From positions 868,001 to 932,000 of the forward strand of contig CAVZYX010000005.1 of NCBI GenBank assembly GCA_963779645.1: 64,000 nt of DNA. Reading direction: 5' to 3'. The DNA is from CALMBW01 sp963779645. Lineage in GTDB: Bacteria; Actinomycetota; CADDZG01; WHSQ01. The position numbers were made by a program, and so were the translations under genes. This document shows positions 24,818-33,415 of the stretch, in pieces. The notes beneath the pieces were generated by a model. It was given only the letters and a program-made list of their open reading frames with translations. It made no database searches and was not told where the DNA came from. The stretch's first letter is position 1. Each line of letters starts with the position of its first letter.

Positions 24818-25999
24818 TTGAACTGGGTCGACGCGGCCGTGCTTTTGATCGCGGCACTGGCGGCCGCTAGAGGGTGGCGGCGCGGGCTTCTAAGTCAGAT
24901 CTTCGAGCTGGGCGGAGGCTTCGTCGGCTTGATCGTCGGTGTCACGCTCGGCCCCCGCATCGCCTCGGCTTTCACCGAGCAGCCGGGTGTCGCCGCGGCT
25001 CTGACCTCGTTGTTCCTCGTTTTCGTTTTCGTGACCTTGGGTCAGACGCTCGGGTTCATGGCCGGTCACCGACTCAGCGACCAAGCGCGGTCTGGCGGAC
25101 TCGGCAGTGTCGACTCCGCATTGGGCTCGGGATTCGGCGTCATCGTTTGGTTCGTGTCGTTCTGGCTGCTCGGATCTCTGCTGGTGCAAGGCCCATCGCG
25201 ACCATTGGCAAAGGCACTGCGGAAGTCTGCCCTTCTCCAAGCCACGAACGACGTGATGCCGGAGCCCCCCAATCTCCTCGCCTACCTGCAGAAGTACCTG
25301 AACACCTCGGGTTTCCCGCAGGTGTTCATCGGGCTGCCGCGCCTGAGCGATCCGGTCGATCTCCCTCCGAGGGGCGAGGCACGTGAAGCAACATTGAAGG
25401 CGCAGGATTCGACCGTGCAACTGACCATTGCCGCATGCGGCGGACTCCAGTTGGGCAGCGGGTGGATAGTGGATGCCGACTCGGTGGTGACTAACGCGCA
25501 CGTGGTTTCAGGTGGCCGAGATGTGACCGTTACGGAACTGAGCGGTAACGAAGTCGTCGGGCGCGTAGTTCTCTTCGATCCGAAGACCGATGTGGCCGTG
25601 GTCCACGTCACCGGCCTCACGGCCGAGCCTCTTCCCCTCGAAACGGCAATCCAGGAAAGAGGCACCGGTGGAGCGACCCTCGGTTACCCAGGTGATCGCG
25701 GCGGGCAGCTCGTTGCGAAACGTGCTGCGGTTCAGGATTCGTTCGATGCGGTCGGTCGAGACATCTACGGCCGATCGAGTGTCACGCGTGAGGTTTATGA
25801 GTTGCGGTCTCCCGTTCGGCAGGGTGACTCCGGTGGCCCATTCGTTCTCACGGATGGGTCCGTAGCCGGCGTTGTGTTCGCAGCATCGACCACCGAAGGT
25901 GACATCGGTTACACGCTCACGGGACCAGAGGTTGAAGACGAGGTGAGCACCGGCGCGGCCCGCACCGATCCAGTAGGCACGGGCTCTTGCACGCATTAG
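24818..25999 (+). CDS. MarP-like membrane serine protease (CvpA plus trypsin domains)
   Basis: The 393-residue protein has four N-terminal membrane helices of the CvpA type (residues about 1-125) and an external trypsin-like domain with a full catalytic triad: H228 in TNAHVV, D258 in KTDVAVV and S338 in QGDSGGP. This is the layout of M. tuberculosis MarP, a periplasmic protease needed for acid and oxidative stress resistance that activates the hydrolase RipA. A RipA-like M23 peptidase is encoded at 12.7 kb and an M15 lipoprotein at 55.7 kb. Starts at TTG with an AAGGGAGA Shine-Dalgarno. Confidence 0.87.
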   Translation: MNWVDAAVLLIAALAAARGWRRGLLSQIFELGGGFVGLIVGVTLGPRIASAFTEQPGVAAALTSLFLVFVFVTLGQTLGFMAGHRLSDQARSGGLGSVDSALGSGFGVIVWFVSFWLLGSLLVQGPSRPLAKALRKSALLQATNDVMPEPPNLLAYLQKYLNTSGFPQVFIGLPRLSDPVDLPPRGEAREATLKAQDSTVQLTIAACGGLQLGSGWIVDADSVVTNAHVVSGGRDVTVTELSGNEVVGRVVLFDPKTDVAVVHVTGLTAEPLPLETAIQERGTGGATLGYPGDRGGQLVAKRAAVQDSFDAVGRDIYGRSSVTREVYELRSPVRQGDSGGPFVLTDGSVAGVVFAASTTEGDIGYTLTGPEVEDEVSTGAARTDPVGTGSCTH

Positions 26000-26098
26000 C
26001 CGTCGCCAGATGTTTGTGCAAGTGCACGAAGGTTCGACTTCCCGGGGCGCTTAACCACACCTTCTGGTTCCAGGCACCTCTCAGCTAGGGGGACATAA

Positions 26099-28423
26099 GT
26101 GGTTATCACCCGGCGCGTCGCAGCGCTATCTCTGGTCGCTGTGTTCGCGACCCTGCTCGCACCCATGGGCCAGTCCTATGGGAAGGGCTCCAAGATCCAG
26201 GTCGATCCCTACGGCACGCCCAAGATCGTCGCCGTGAGGCTCGCCGACCGAGCCGAACTCGACCAACTGGTCGACACAGGTCTCGATCTGGCGGAGTACC
26301 TCGCGGATCGAGGTGAATACCTCGAGGCCCACGTCGTGGCGACTCCCAGAGAGTTGAAGTCGCTACGCATGCAGGGCTTCGAAACGCTCGGGACGATCTA
26401 CGACATCAACGATTGGCGTGAGCGTGTCGCGGAACGCCAGGCGACGCTCGACAAGGAAGATGCTCCCGGTGAGATTGACACCCTGAAGGTGCTCCGCGCC
26501 GACTACTTCGAGAACTACGCAGGGAAGTTCGTGTCGGTCGAAGTGAAGACGTCGGCGGGCAACGATCAGACCGCGCAGATGCTGGCGACCTTTGGTGGGT
26601 CCACTGGCCCCACCGGGATCAACGCTCCGGCAGCCCTCACAGCCTTCGTCGATTCGGGCGCCTACATGTACCACCGTGCTCTTGTGCCGGTTCAATCGAA
26701 ACCGGTGACCGTGACGATCGTAAGCACACACGGAGGCACCGCAACCGCGGCCGTGAAGGATTGGATCGGTAAGCCTCCCAAGCAGGTTGATCCTCTCTAT
26801 GCCAAAGACTTCATCACGCATTACATGGATCCGACAGAGGTTTATGCGGCTATCGATGAGCTTGTCGCGCAGTACCCCGACCTTGCAGAGATCGTGGAGC
26901 TTCCGCACCAGACGAATGGTTACCGGCGCAAGGCCGTCGTGACTCTCGGTTCGGCTAACGCGTCACGGGTCGTCGTCTCATCGGTCGCTTGGGGACACGA
27001 AGGCGGAAACGACCTGCAGGTCCAGGTGATAGATCCCGGCACACCCAACGCTCCGCTCACGGTCTCGCAAGAAGCCAGTCTGATCACGGTCAGCCTTGCG
27101 ACCGATGGTGCCGGGCTCGCAACGAGCACCGCGGCACAGGTTCGCGACGCTATCAACGTGGGTTCTGCGTCCGTGACTGCGACCACGTACCGAGGCGACG
27201 CAGGAGGTGGAGTAGTTGCCGTACAGGAACCTGTCGCTCTCGACGATGGACTGGATGCACCTGAATCGATCTCTCGAGAGCCGTGGACCGTGAGAGCGAT
27301 CCGCATCGGCCAGCATCGTGATGGGTCTAAGCCGGGGGTGCTCGCTTATTCTCAGGAGCACGCACGCGAATGGGTCACGCCTCTTGTAGCGGTCGAGACG
27401 GCGACGAGATTGCTACGGAACTATGCGACGGATCCCGCCACTCAGGATCTAGTAGATAACCTCGATATCTTCATCATCCCGTCGGTTAATCCGGATGGTT
27501 CGCACTACTCGTTCCACGACTTCGCTATGCAGCGTCGTAATCTCGCGAACTATTGCGCAGACTTCGATCCCGGTCGCTGGAACTCGGTAGGCGTCGATAT
27601 CAACCGCAACTATGGATTCGGTTCGATCTTCGACGGCTATTCCGGCGCGTCCAGTAGCTGTACCAGCGATACATTCTCCGGTCCGTCCGAGCTCAGCGAG
27701 GCGGAAAGCAAGAACGTCATCTGGTTAGCCGACACTTTCACGAACATCACGCACTCGATGAACATCCACAGTTACGGCGGATACTTCATGTGGGCACCGG
27801 GCGCCTACAAGTCCTCTGGCCGCGTGAGTCTTCCGCCGCCTCCGCTCGATATCGAAGCGGCGTTCTGGGGGGCATCGGAGCGCATCCTTCAAGCGATCAA
27901 GGACGAGCGAGGCACCGTGATCCAGCCTGGTCGCACGGGGCCGATCGCGGACGTGCTCTACTCGGCGGCCGGTAACTCAGCCGACCACCTCTATTACCTC
28001 AACGGCATCTTCGCTTGGAGTTTCGAGGTGGGAGCCGACATCTACAACGCCCAGTCTCGTAGTTGGACACCGGTGAACTTCCAGCCGACTTTCGCACCAG
28101 AAGGACACGCCGAAGCGCTCGAGTTCTCTAGCGGACTGATCGAGTTATTCACCGTTGCGCTGGACGCCTCTCGAGACCACGCATCTCCAACATCTGACTT
28201 GGTTGCCAGCGGACGTGGCTGGATCTTCGAAACGGATGAACCTGCCGCCGTGTACTACACACTCGATGGTTCGGAGCCGACCTTCGCCGACGCTACTCGT
28301 TACGACCGTGGCGGCATACGAGAGAGCGGCCAAGTTCTCGATCTAGCTCCCGGAACCGTCGTTCGCTGGTTCTCGGTTGATACGGCCGGCAACCACGAGG
28401 AACACCAGACCCAGACCATCTGA
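26099..28423 (+). CDS. secreted M14 zinc carboxypeptidase with inserted and C-terminal domains
   Basis: The 774-residue secreted protein starts at GTG with a GGGGGA Shine-Dalgarno and a signal peptide (VITRRVAALSLVAVFATLLA). The M14 fold begins near residue 250. Zinc ligands are H421 and E424 in EHAREW and H557 in NIHSYGGYF; the catalytic Glu is E643 in FEVG. Between the first catalytic-domain strand and the HxxE site lies an inserted module, about residues 298-365 (LQVQVID..VSLATDGAGLATSTAAQVRDAI), of a kind seen in surface and phage proteins. The C-terminus has a chitobiase-like module with YYTLDGSEPTF. Confidence 0.88.
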   Translation: MVITRRVAALSLVAVFATLLAPMGQSYGKGSKIQVDPYGTPKIVAVRLADRAELDQLVDTGLDLAEYLADRGEYLEAHVVATPRELKSLRMQGFETLGTIYDINDWRERVAERQATLDKEDAPGEIDTLKVLRADYFENYAGKFVSVEVKTSAGNDQTAQMLATFGGSTGPTGINAPAALTAFVDSGAYMYHRALVPVQSKPVTVTIVSTHGGTATAAVKDWIGKPPKQVDPLYAKDFITHYMDPTEVYAAIDELVAQYPDLAEIVELPHQTNGYRRKAVVTLGSANASRVVVSSVAWGHEGGNDLQVQVIDPGTPNAPLTVSQEASLITVSLATDGAGLATSTAAQVRDAINVGSASVTATTYRGDAGGGVVAVQEPVALDDGLDAPESISREPWTVRAIRIGQHRDGSKPGVLAYSQEHAREWVTPLVAVETATRLLRNYATDPATQDLVDNLDIFIIPSVNPDGSHYSFHDFAMQRRNLANYCADFDPGRWNSVGVDINRNYGFGSIFDGYSGASSSCTSDTFSGPSELSEAESKNVIWLADTFTNITHSMNIHSYGGYFMWAPGAYKSSGRVSLPPPPLDIEAAFWGASERILQAIKDERGTVIQPGRTGPIADVLYSAAGNSADHLYYLNGIFAWSFEVGADIYNAQSRSWTPVNFQPTFAPEGHAEALEFSSGLIELFTVALDASRDHASPTSDLVASGRGWIFETDEPAAVYYTLDGSEPTFADATRYDRGGIRESGQVLDLAPGTVVRWFSVDTAGNHEEHQTQTI

Positions 28424-28430
28424 CTGAGAT

Positions 28431-28486
28431 ATCAGGTCTGGTCTTGCTTCCGACACCAATTAGTCGGCTCCGAGACCAGGCCTGAT
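28431..28486. terminator. long hairpin between convergent genes, bidirectional terminator
   Basis: ATCAGGTCTGGTCT (28431-28444) pairs with AGACCAGGCCTGAT (28473-28486) over 14 bp with one G-T pair, and an inner CCGAC...GTCGG hairpin extends it. It lies 7 bp after the M14 stop and 5 bp before the end of the SDR gene, the right place to end both transcripts. T-runs are weak on both sides. Confidence 0.7.
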
Positions 28487-28490
28487 CGGG

Positions 28491-29255
28491 TCAGGCGGTT
28501 TGGCCCCCATCGACTACCAACGTCGCGCCGGTGACGTAAGACGAAGCGTCGCTCGCCAAGTAGACGGCTGCCCCAACCAGCTCTTCGGGTGTTCCGAGTC
28601 GATCCATCGGAACCATCTTCTCGGCTTCGCGGAGAGCACCTTCGTCGCTCGTCATCCAGTCGTTCAACGGGGTGTCGAACCAGCCTGGAGCGATGCAGTT
28701 CACGCGGATGTTCGATGTGGCGAGCTCTTTAGCGATCGCCTGGCTGAACAACCGAACGCCGCCTTTCGCTCCCGAGTACATCGAAAGAGCTGGAGCTCCT
28801 TCGATGCCGGCGACAGACGAGATGTTGATGATCGATCCTCCGCCTGAAGCGAGCATCGCTTGGGCTCCGAACTGGCAGGCATGGAAAACCGCGTCGTAGT
28901 TCAGCACCCGGATCTTGTCCCACCCTTCGGGACGCATCGTCACGAGCGGCGCCATGAAGTTGGACCCGCCCGCGTTGTTGACCATCACATGCAGACCACC
29001 GAGTTCGGCAACGGTCTTGGCGACCATCGCCTCGATGCTGTCGCGGCTTCGAACGTCGGTCTCAATCACTACTGCCTTGCGCCCTATCGCTTCGATCTCT
29101 TTGGCCAAGGTCTCGAGGTCACTTACGGTCCTCGCCGCAACCGCGACATCCGCTCCTGCCTCTGCGAAACCGATCGCTATGGCCCGGCCGAGGCCCCGCG
29201 AAGCTCCCGTAACCAGTGCCACTTTGCCTTCGAGTGAAAAGATCTCCAGACCCAC
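28491..29255 (-). CDS. short-chain dehydrogenase/reductase
   Basis: This 254-residue classical SDR has the cofactor motif TGASRGLGRAI near residue 17, the NNAG structural motif near residue 95 and the catalytic Tyr-Lys pair within the variant SMYSGAKGG (Y-x3-K) near residue 160, preceded by the catalytic Ser in IINISSVAG. Members include 3-oxoacyl-ACP reductases and glucose or 2-deoxygluconate dehydrogenases; the substrate cannot be chosen. It starts at GTG with a good AGGAGGT Shine-Dalgarno and is transcribed divergently from the following gene. Confidence 0.9.
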   Translation of the reverse strand: MGLEIFSLEGKVALVTGASRGLGRAIAIGFAEAGADVAVAARTVSDLETLAKEIEAIGRKAVVIETDVRSRDSIEAMVAKTVAELGGLHVMVNNAGGSNFMAPLVTMRPEGWDKIRVLNYDAVFHACQFGAQAMLASGGGSIINISSVAGIEGAPALSMYSGAKGGVRLFSQAIAKELATSNIRVNCIAPGWFDTPLNDWMTSDEGALREAEKMVPMDRLGTPEELVGAAVYLASDASSYVTGATLVVDGGQTA

Positions 29256-29305
29256 CTGTTACCTCCTGTGAGGGGTACCTGCTGAGCGAATCTTAGGATG
29301 ACCCT

Positions 29306-30079
29306 ATGTCTCAGACCTCACTCGATGAACTCAAGGAAGAACTGGTCCGCGCCGGCATCGCCGGCCCCCACCAGAGCCACTCCCGCCACAACAACCTCAG
29401 CAACCTTCGCGCCTGCGTGGAAGGTGATCCGGACAAGTCCTTCGGGCTAAGCGGGCTCACCACCTATAGCGAGCAAGAGGCGCTCGACGCTCTGGCCGAG
29501 CTAACCGGGTGCAGCAACGATCTCGGCGATCCGTCTGGGTACGACACCATCGATCCGGATCTCACTGTCAATGGGGTCGTAGCTGCGGCCGAACGCTTGC
29601 GTGACGAGGCACGACGAGGCGCGACCCTATTGACGTGCACCGGCCATCCCACCGGTGTGCTCGATATGTACATCAGGATCGTTGATGCCTTCCGAGCCGC
29701 AGGTGGGAAAGTTCTCCGGCCCCGTGAAGAAGAGAAGCTGATGGGGGTGCGGAAGGGCTACGCCGAGGTGCGCTACCTGGGTAACGTCGGGGTTCTCGCC
29801 GACTGGGGACAGCTGATGCACACGCACGCGCCGGAGGCGATGGAACGCCTTCTGGAAGTTGATCCGCTTCCCGACATCGTGCTCGGCGACCACGGTTGGG
29901 CGGGGGCCGCGCTCGAAAGAGACATCCCCGCTGTCGCCATCATGGATATCAACGATCCGGCACTCGCCCTCGCGTGGACCATGGGGAAACCCGTCACGAT
30001 CGTTCCCTTAGATGACAACCGCCCACCTCGTCTCTACGAGCCTGTGTGGACCCTCTTCGAACAGATCATCAGCGAATAA
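29306..30079 (+). CDS. actinobacterial phosphatase-annotated protein
   Basis: The 257-residue protein resembles a family annotated only as phosphatase in Streptomyces, where it also lies close to the HTH/bS22 block. Matching stretches are RHNNLSNLR near residue 27, DTIDPDLTVNGV near residue 90, LLTCTGHPTGVLDMYI near residue 110 and LPDIVLGDHGWAG near residue 192, followed by DINDPALALA. The conserved His residues suggest a metal-dependent hydrolase, but no reaction is proven to my knowledge. TAGGAT precedes the ATG by 6 bases. Confidence 0.75.
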   Translation: MSQTSLDELKEELVRAGIAGPHQSHSRHNNLSNLRACVEGDPDKSFGLSGLTTYSEQEALDALAELTGCSNDLGDPSGYDTIDPDLTVNGVVAAAERLRDEARRGATLLTCTGHPTGVLDMYIRIVDAFRAAGGKVLRPREEEKLMGVRKGYAEVRYLGNVGVLADWGQLMHTHAPEAMERLLEVDPLPDIVLGDHGWAGAALERDIPAVAIMDINDPALALAWTMGKPVTIVPLDDNRPPRLYEPVWTLFEQIISE

Positions 30080-30085
30080 CGGCTT

Positions 30086-30115
30086 TGACCTGCGGTTTTG
30101 GGTGCTTGTTATACT
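30086..30115 (+). promoter_or_regulatory. extended -10 promoter of the small HTH gene
   Basis: TTGACC and TATACT are spaced 19 bases, and TG lies one base before the -10 box (TGTTATACT), making an extended -10. The start codon is only 9 bases past the -10 box, so the mRNA should be leaderless. The stretch TGACCTGCGGTTTTG recurs at 19668. Confidence 0.65.
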
Positions 30116-30124
30116 GCCTCCGCC

Positions 30125-30343
30125 ATGACTGAGATCCCAGGAAATCCGACCGAACAGAACGTTTCGGTGTCTCGCTTCGCCACCGTTGCAGAGGTGGCGC
30201 GCAGGCTTCGGGTGTCCAACATGACTGTGTACAGACTCGTTAAATCGGGGCAATTACCTGCCGTACGCGTGGGCCGGGGTTACCGGATCCGCGAGGCCGA
30301 TCTGCAGCGTTACCTCGAAGCTCGATTTATGGACGCCGGTTAG
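30125..30343 (+). CDS. small excisionase-type helix-turn-helix protein
   Basis: The 72-residue protein is a MerR-like winged HTH of the excisionase/BldC type: RFATVAEVARRLRVSNMTVY with the wing VGRGYRIREADLQRYLEA. In mycobacteria the equivalent gene (Rv0500A, from memory) lies directly between proC and the bS22 gene; here the phosphatase and SDR genes precede it and a Clp1-like gene separates it from bS22. It is DNA-binding by fold; targets are unknown. Promoter and start are closely spaced and translation is probably leaderless. Confidence 0.87.
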   Translation: MTEIPGNPTEQNVSVSRFATVAEVARRLRVSNMTVYRLVKSGQLPAVRVGRGYRIREADLQRYLEARFMDAG

Positions 30344-30441
30344 TCACCCGGAATCTCTTCATGGACCGCCCTCGTGGCGGTGGTCATCCTTTGGGCGCGC
30401 TTTGCGCGGTGATGCAGTGCTGGGATTAGGAGGGAGCAGGG

Positions 30442-31338
30442 GTGACCGTTCCGATCGAGAGTGCTTTCGATCGCCTCTTGGAAACACCGGGTGTCGTCTT
30501 CCTCATGGGAGGGATCGACAGCGGTAAGACGCGCTTCGCCCATGACCTTGCCAAACGAGCCGTCGAGGCCGGCATCAGTACCGCGATAGTCGATGGCGAC
30601 ACCGTCCAATCCAGTATCGGCCCCCCCACCACGGTTGGGATGAAGCACATCCGGTCGGTCGATCTGCTCGAGCGCGAGAAGCTTTTCTTGGCTGACGTTA
30701 TGGGATTCGTCGGAAGCATCATCCCGAAAGGGCACCTGTTACCGCTCGTCACGAACGCCGCCAAATTGACCAGACGAGCCAAGGCTGAGGGTGCTCAGAT
30801 GGTGATCGTCGATACGACGAGCTTGGTGTCGGGGATCTACGGTCAGAGCCTGAAGTTCTACAAGATGGACCTCATCCACCCCGATCATGTCGTGGCATTC
30901 GAACGGGGCGGTGAGCTAGAGCCTGTCGTGGGGATCGCTCAACGCTTCACTCCTTCAGAGGTGATCGAGTGTGAGGTGCCGCCCGAGGTAGTTCCACGTT
31001 CCGTTGATGAACGGATCGCGTTTCGGGAAGAGCAGTTCGCCGCTTACTTCGCTACCGGCACATCACGGTGGAGGGTCAAGCCCACGGTCTTCATGCCGAC
31101 GCTGCCCCCCGAATTCGATCTAGCGCTGCTCGACGACCTTGTGGTCGGCATGGAGGACGGCAATGGCACGTGTGTAGGGATCGGAGTCCTGGAGTACGAT
31201 GCCACCGAAGACATCCTCCGCATGATCTCCCCGGTCACGGAAGGCGTAAAAGGCCTGCGACTGGGCTCCGTGAGGATCGAAACTTCAGGACGTTCGAAGG
31301 GTCCGGTCGATCTACGGCACCTTTTCGGATCCGAGTAA
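30442..31338 (+). CDS. Clp1/Grc3-like P-loop polynucleotide kinase family protein
   Basis: The 298-residue protein has a Walker A loop, FLMGGIDSGKTRF, near residue 20, a Lid-like region and QMVIVDTTSLVSG near residue 117 as a Walker B-type strand, then a C-terminal domain ending GSVRIETSGRSKG. This is the pattern of the Clp1/Grc3 (COG1341) family, whose eukaryotic and archaeal members phosphorylate RNA 5'-hydroxyl ends. Bacterial members are little studied. It starts at GTG with an AGGAGG Shine-Dalgarno and ends 23 bp before the bS22 gene, so a role in RNA or ribosome metabolism is a fair inference. Confidence 0.72.
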   Translation: MTVPIESAFDRLLETPGVVFLMGGIDSGKTRFAHDLAKRAVEAGISTAIVDGDTVQSSIGPPTTVGMKHIRSVDLLEREKLFLADVMGFVGSIIPKGHLLPLVTNAAKLTRRAKAEGAQMVIVDTTSLVSGIYGQSLKFYKMDLIHPDHVVAFERGGELEPVVGIAQRFTPSEVIECEVPPEVVPRSVDERIAFREEQFAAYFATGTSRWRVKPTVFMPTLPPEFDLALLDDLVVGMEDGNGTCVGIGVLEYDATEDILRMISPVTEGVKGLRLGSVRIETSGRSKGPVDLRHLFGSE

Positions 31339-31361
31339 GTAGTTCAGAGAGGTAATCGGCT

Positions 31362-31463
31362 ATGCCTTCATTGATCAAGAAGCGCCGCAAGAAGATGCGC
31401 AAGAAGAAGCATCGCAAGATGCTGAAGAAGACTCGCTGGCAACGTCGCCAGCAAGGGAAATAG
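31362..31463 (+). CDS. ribosomal protein bS22-like (33 residues, AURKAIP1/COX24 domain)
   Basis: The 33-residue, extremely basic peptide begins MPSLIKKRRKKMRKKKHRKM and ends QRRQQGK, almost superposable on the 33-residue actinobacterial bS22 protein of the small ribosomal subunit. It has an AGAGAGGT Shine-Dalgarno, follows the Clp1-like gene by 23 bp and is closed by a strong terminator. The neighbouring HTH, epimerase and acyltransferase genes keep the order known in mycobacteria (Rv0500A to Rv0502), which supports the assignment. Confidence 0.93.
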   Translation: MPSLIKKRRKKMRKKKHRKMLKKTRWQRRQQGK

Positions 31464-31467
31464 TTTT

Positions 31468-31500
31468 CGGGCCCTCATCCGAGGGCCCGTTCTCTATTCT
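31468..31500 (+). terminator. intrinsic terminator after the bS22 gene
   Basis: CGGGCCCTC-ATCC-GAGGGCCCG is a perfect 9-bp hairpin (31468-31489) starting 5 bp after the bS22 stop and followed by TTCTCTATTCT. Confidence 0.92.
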
Positions 31501-31518
31501 GGCTAAGATGCCCACCGT

Positions 31519-32337
31519 ATGAAGCGCAGAGAGATCGTCACCTTCCTCTCCGATTACGGACTCGAAGACGAGTTCGTCGGGATATGCCACGGCGTGATGC
31601 TTCGCATCGCCCCACACCTTCGGATCGTGGATCTCCACCACAACATCCTGCGCCAGGACATCCGTCACGGTGCAGTCGTTCTGGAGCAAAGCGTGCGCTA
31701 CACACCGGACGCGGTGCACCTTGCTGTAGTCGACCCCAGCGTTGGCTCCCAACGGAAGGCGGTCGCGATCCAGACCGGCTGGGGGGAGGTTTACGTCGGT
31801 CCCGACAACGGTTTGCTGGTCCCAGCCTGCCAAGCGAGCGGTGGTATCTCCCGCGCGTTCCACATCACCGATGAGAGGTTCATGTTGACTCCCGTCTCGC
31901 GCACGTTCCAAGGCCGCGACGTCTTCGCTCCGGCAGCTGCACATGTGGCGAACGGTGTAGACCCCGAGGAGTTCGGACCTGAGATCCCCGAGAGCGAGCT
32001 CGTCCCGTTCGAGGTGCCGCAGGCGTGGACCCACGACGACCACCTGCATGCCGAGGTTCTTCAGGTCGATCGCTTCGGGAATCTGCAATTCAACTTCCAT
32101 CGCGATCAGCTAGAGAGCATCGGATTGAGTAACGGCGAGAGACTCGAGGTGCGTCTCGAAGGCCAGCGACTTCAGGTGCCGTTCGGTCTCACCTTCGCGG
32201 ACGTCAAGGCAGGCGAGTTCGTTCTGGTTGAGGATTCCTACAAGCAGCTGTCCCTCGCCGTGAACAAAGGCGACGCCGCCGCCCGGCTGAGGGCCGTGCC
32301 GGGGTCTACCGTCATCGTCGGCCCGATCGGGACCTGA
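31519..32337 (+). CDS. S-adenosylmethionine hydrolase/adenosyltransferase (DUF62 family)
   Basis: The 272-residue protein belongs to the family containing SAM hydroxide adenosyltransferase and fluorinase. The N-terminal TFLSDYGLEDEFVGICHGVM, the DLHHNI segment near residue 39, VVDPSVGSQRKAVAI near residue 73 and YVGPDNGLLVP near residue 92 are diagnostic, and DRFGNLQFN starts the C-terminal domain. The common bacterial reaction is SAM plus water to adenosine and methionine. It has TAAGAT 9 bases before the ATG, so it is its own transcription unit after the bS22 terminator. Confidence 0.9.
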   Translation: MKRREIVTFLSDYGLEDEFVGICHGVMLRIAPHLRIVDLHHNILRQDIRHGAVVLEQSVRYTPDAVHLAVVDPSVGSQRKAVAIQTGWGEVYVGPDNGLLVPACQASGGISRAFHITDERFMLTPVSRTFQGRDVFAPAAAHVANGVDPEEFGPEIPESELVPFEVPQAWTHDDHLHAEVLQVDRFGNLQFNFHRDQLESIGLSNGERLEVRLEGQRLQVPFGLTFADVKAGEFVLVEDSYKQLSLAVNKGDAAARLRAVPGSTVIVGPIGT

Positions 32338-32368
32338 GGGCCGCTCGGAGCGCGTAGGGTAGGTGCTC

Positions 32369-33415
32369 ATGGCTGCGAAGCGTCGGATCCTAATCACGGG
32401 TGTGTCTCGATTCCTCGGACTTCGCTTAGCGAAGCGACTCGAGAACGACGAGAACGTCGAAGCCCTCATAGGCGTCGACCTCGAAGAACCCACCGTTCCG
32501 ATCAAAGGTCTTGAGTTCGTTCGAGCGGATATCCGCAACCCGATGATCGCGCGTGTCCTCGAAGCAACCAAGGTCGACACGCTGGTTCACACGAACATCG
32601 CGTCGAGCCCGGCCCTCGTAGGTGGCCGAACCCAGATGAAAGAAACCAATGTCATCGGGACGATGCAGCTGCTCGCAGCTGCTCAGCGCGCAGAGCGCGT
32701 CAAGAAGGTCATCGTGAAGTCGTCGACCGCCGTCTACGGGTCTCGGCCCGGCGAACCTTCGGTTATCCCTGAGGATTACGCGTCCCGCGAGGTCGATCTT
32801 GGCGGTTACGGCAAGGACTGCGCAGAAGCTGAACAGTACGCACGTGATTTCGGGCGCAGGCGTCCAGACGTCGAGCTAACCATCTTACGAACGCAGAATG
32901 TGATCGGGCCGACGGTTCAGACCTCCATGACGACCTACTTCTCCTTGCCGGTTATCCCAACCGCGCTCGGTTACGACCCGCGACTCCAGTTCCTGCACGA
33001 AGAGGACGCCGTCGAGGCCCTCTACACCTCGGTCATGCATGAAGCGACGGGCATCTTCAATGTCGCAAGCGAGGGGGTCGTGTATCTCTCCCAGGCGACG
33101 CGGGTTCTTGGAAAGCCCTTCGTACCTTTGATCTTGCCTGCTGCACAGACAACTGCTGCGCTGCTTCGGCAGGCAGGGTTGGTGGACTTCCCCACGGACC
33201 AGCTGAAGCTCATCCTGTTCGGCCGGGTGGTTTCAACCAGGAGGATCCAAGAAAGATTGGGGTTCGAAGCACGTTTCAGGACACTAGATGCTCTGAAGGA
33301 TTTCAAGGAGCACAGGCAAGGCGACAACCCTCCCGAGCCAAACGCTCATCCGACCTGGGAGCGTGAGTTGTTCGAGTATCTGAAATCGCGCGCCACCGAT
33401 ACCGAGAAGGTCTGA
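32369..33415 (+). CDS. NAD-dependent epimerase/dehydratase (GalE2-like)
   Basis: The 348-residue extended-SDR protein starts with ILITGVSRFLGLRLAKRL, a Rossmann motif in which the usual GxxGxxG is altered to GVSRFLG, followed by GVDLEEPTVP and VKSSTAVYGSRP. The active-site YxxxK is seen as YGKDCAEAEQYARDFG-type sequence, that is, Y-G-K-D with no canonical lysine at +4 by eye, so catalytic competence is uncertain. In mycobacteria the equivalent gene lies right after bS22 and before an acyltransferase, as here. TAGGGT is 8 bases before the ATG. Confidence 0.8.
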   Translation: MAAKRRILITGVSRFLGLRLAKRLENDENVEALIGVDLEEPTVPIKGLEFVRADIRNPMIARVLEATKVDTLVHTNIASSPALVGGRTQMKETNVIGTMQLLAAAQRAERVKKVIVKSSTAVYGSRPGEPSVIPEDYASREVDLGGYGKDCAEAEQYARDFGRRRPDVELTILRTQNVIGPTVQTSMTTYFSLPVIPTALGYDPRLQFLHEEDAVEALYTSVMHEATGIFNVASEGVVYLSQATRVLGKPFVPLILPAAQTTAALLRQAGLVDFPTDQLKLILFGRVVSTRRIQERLGFEARFRTLDALKDFKEHRQGDNPPEPNAHPTWERELFEYLKSRATDTEKV

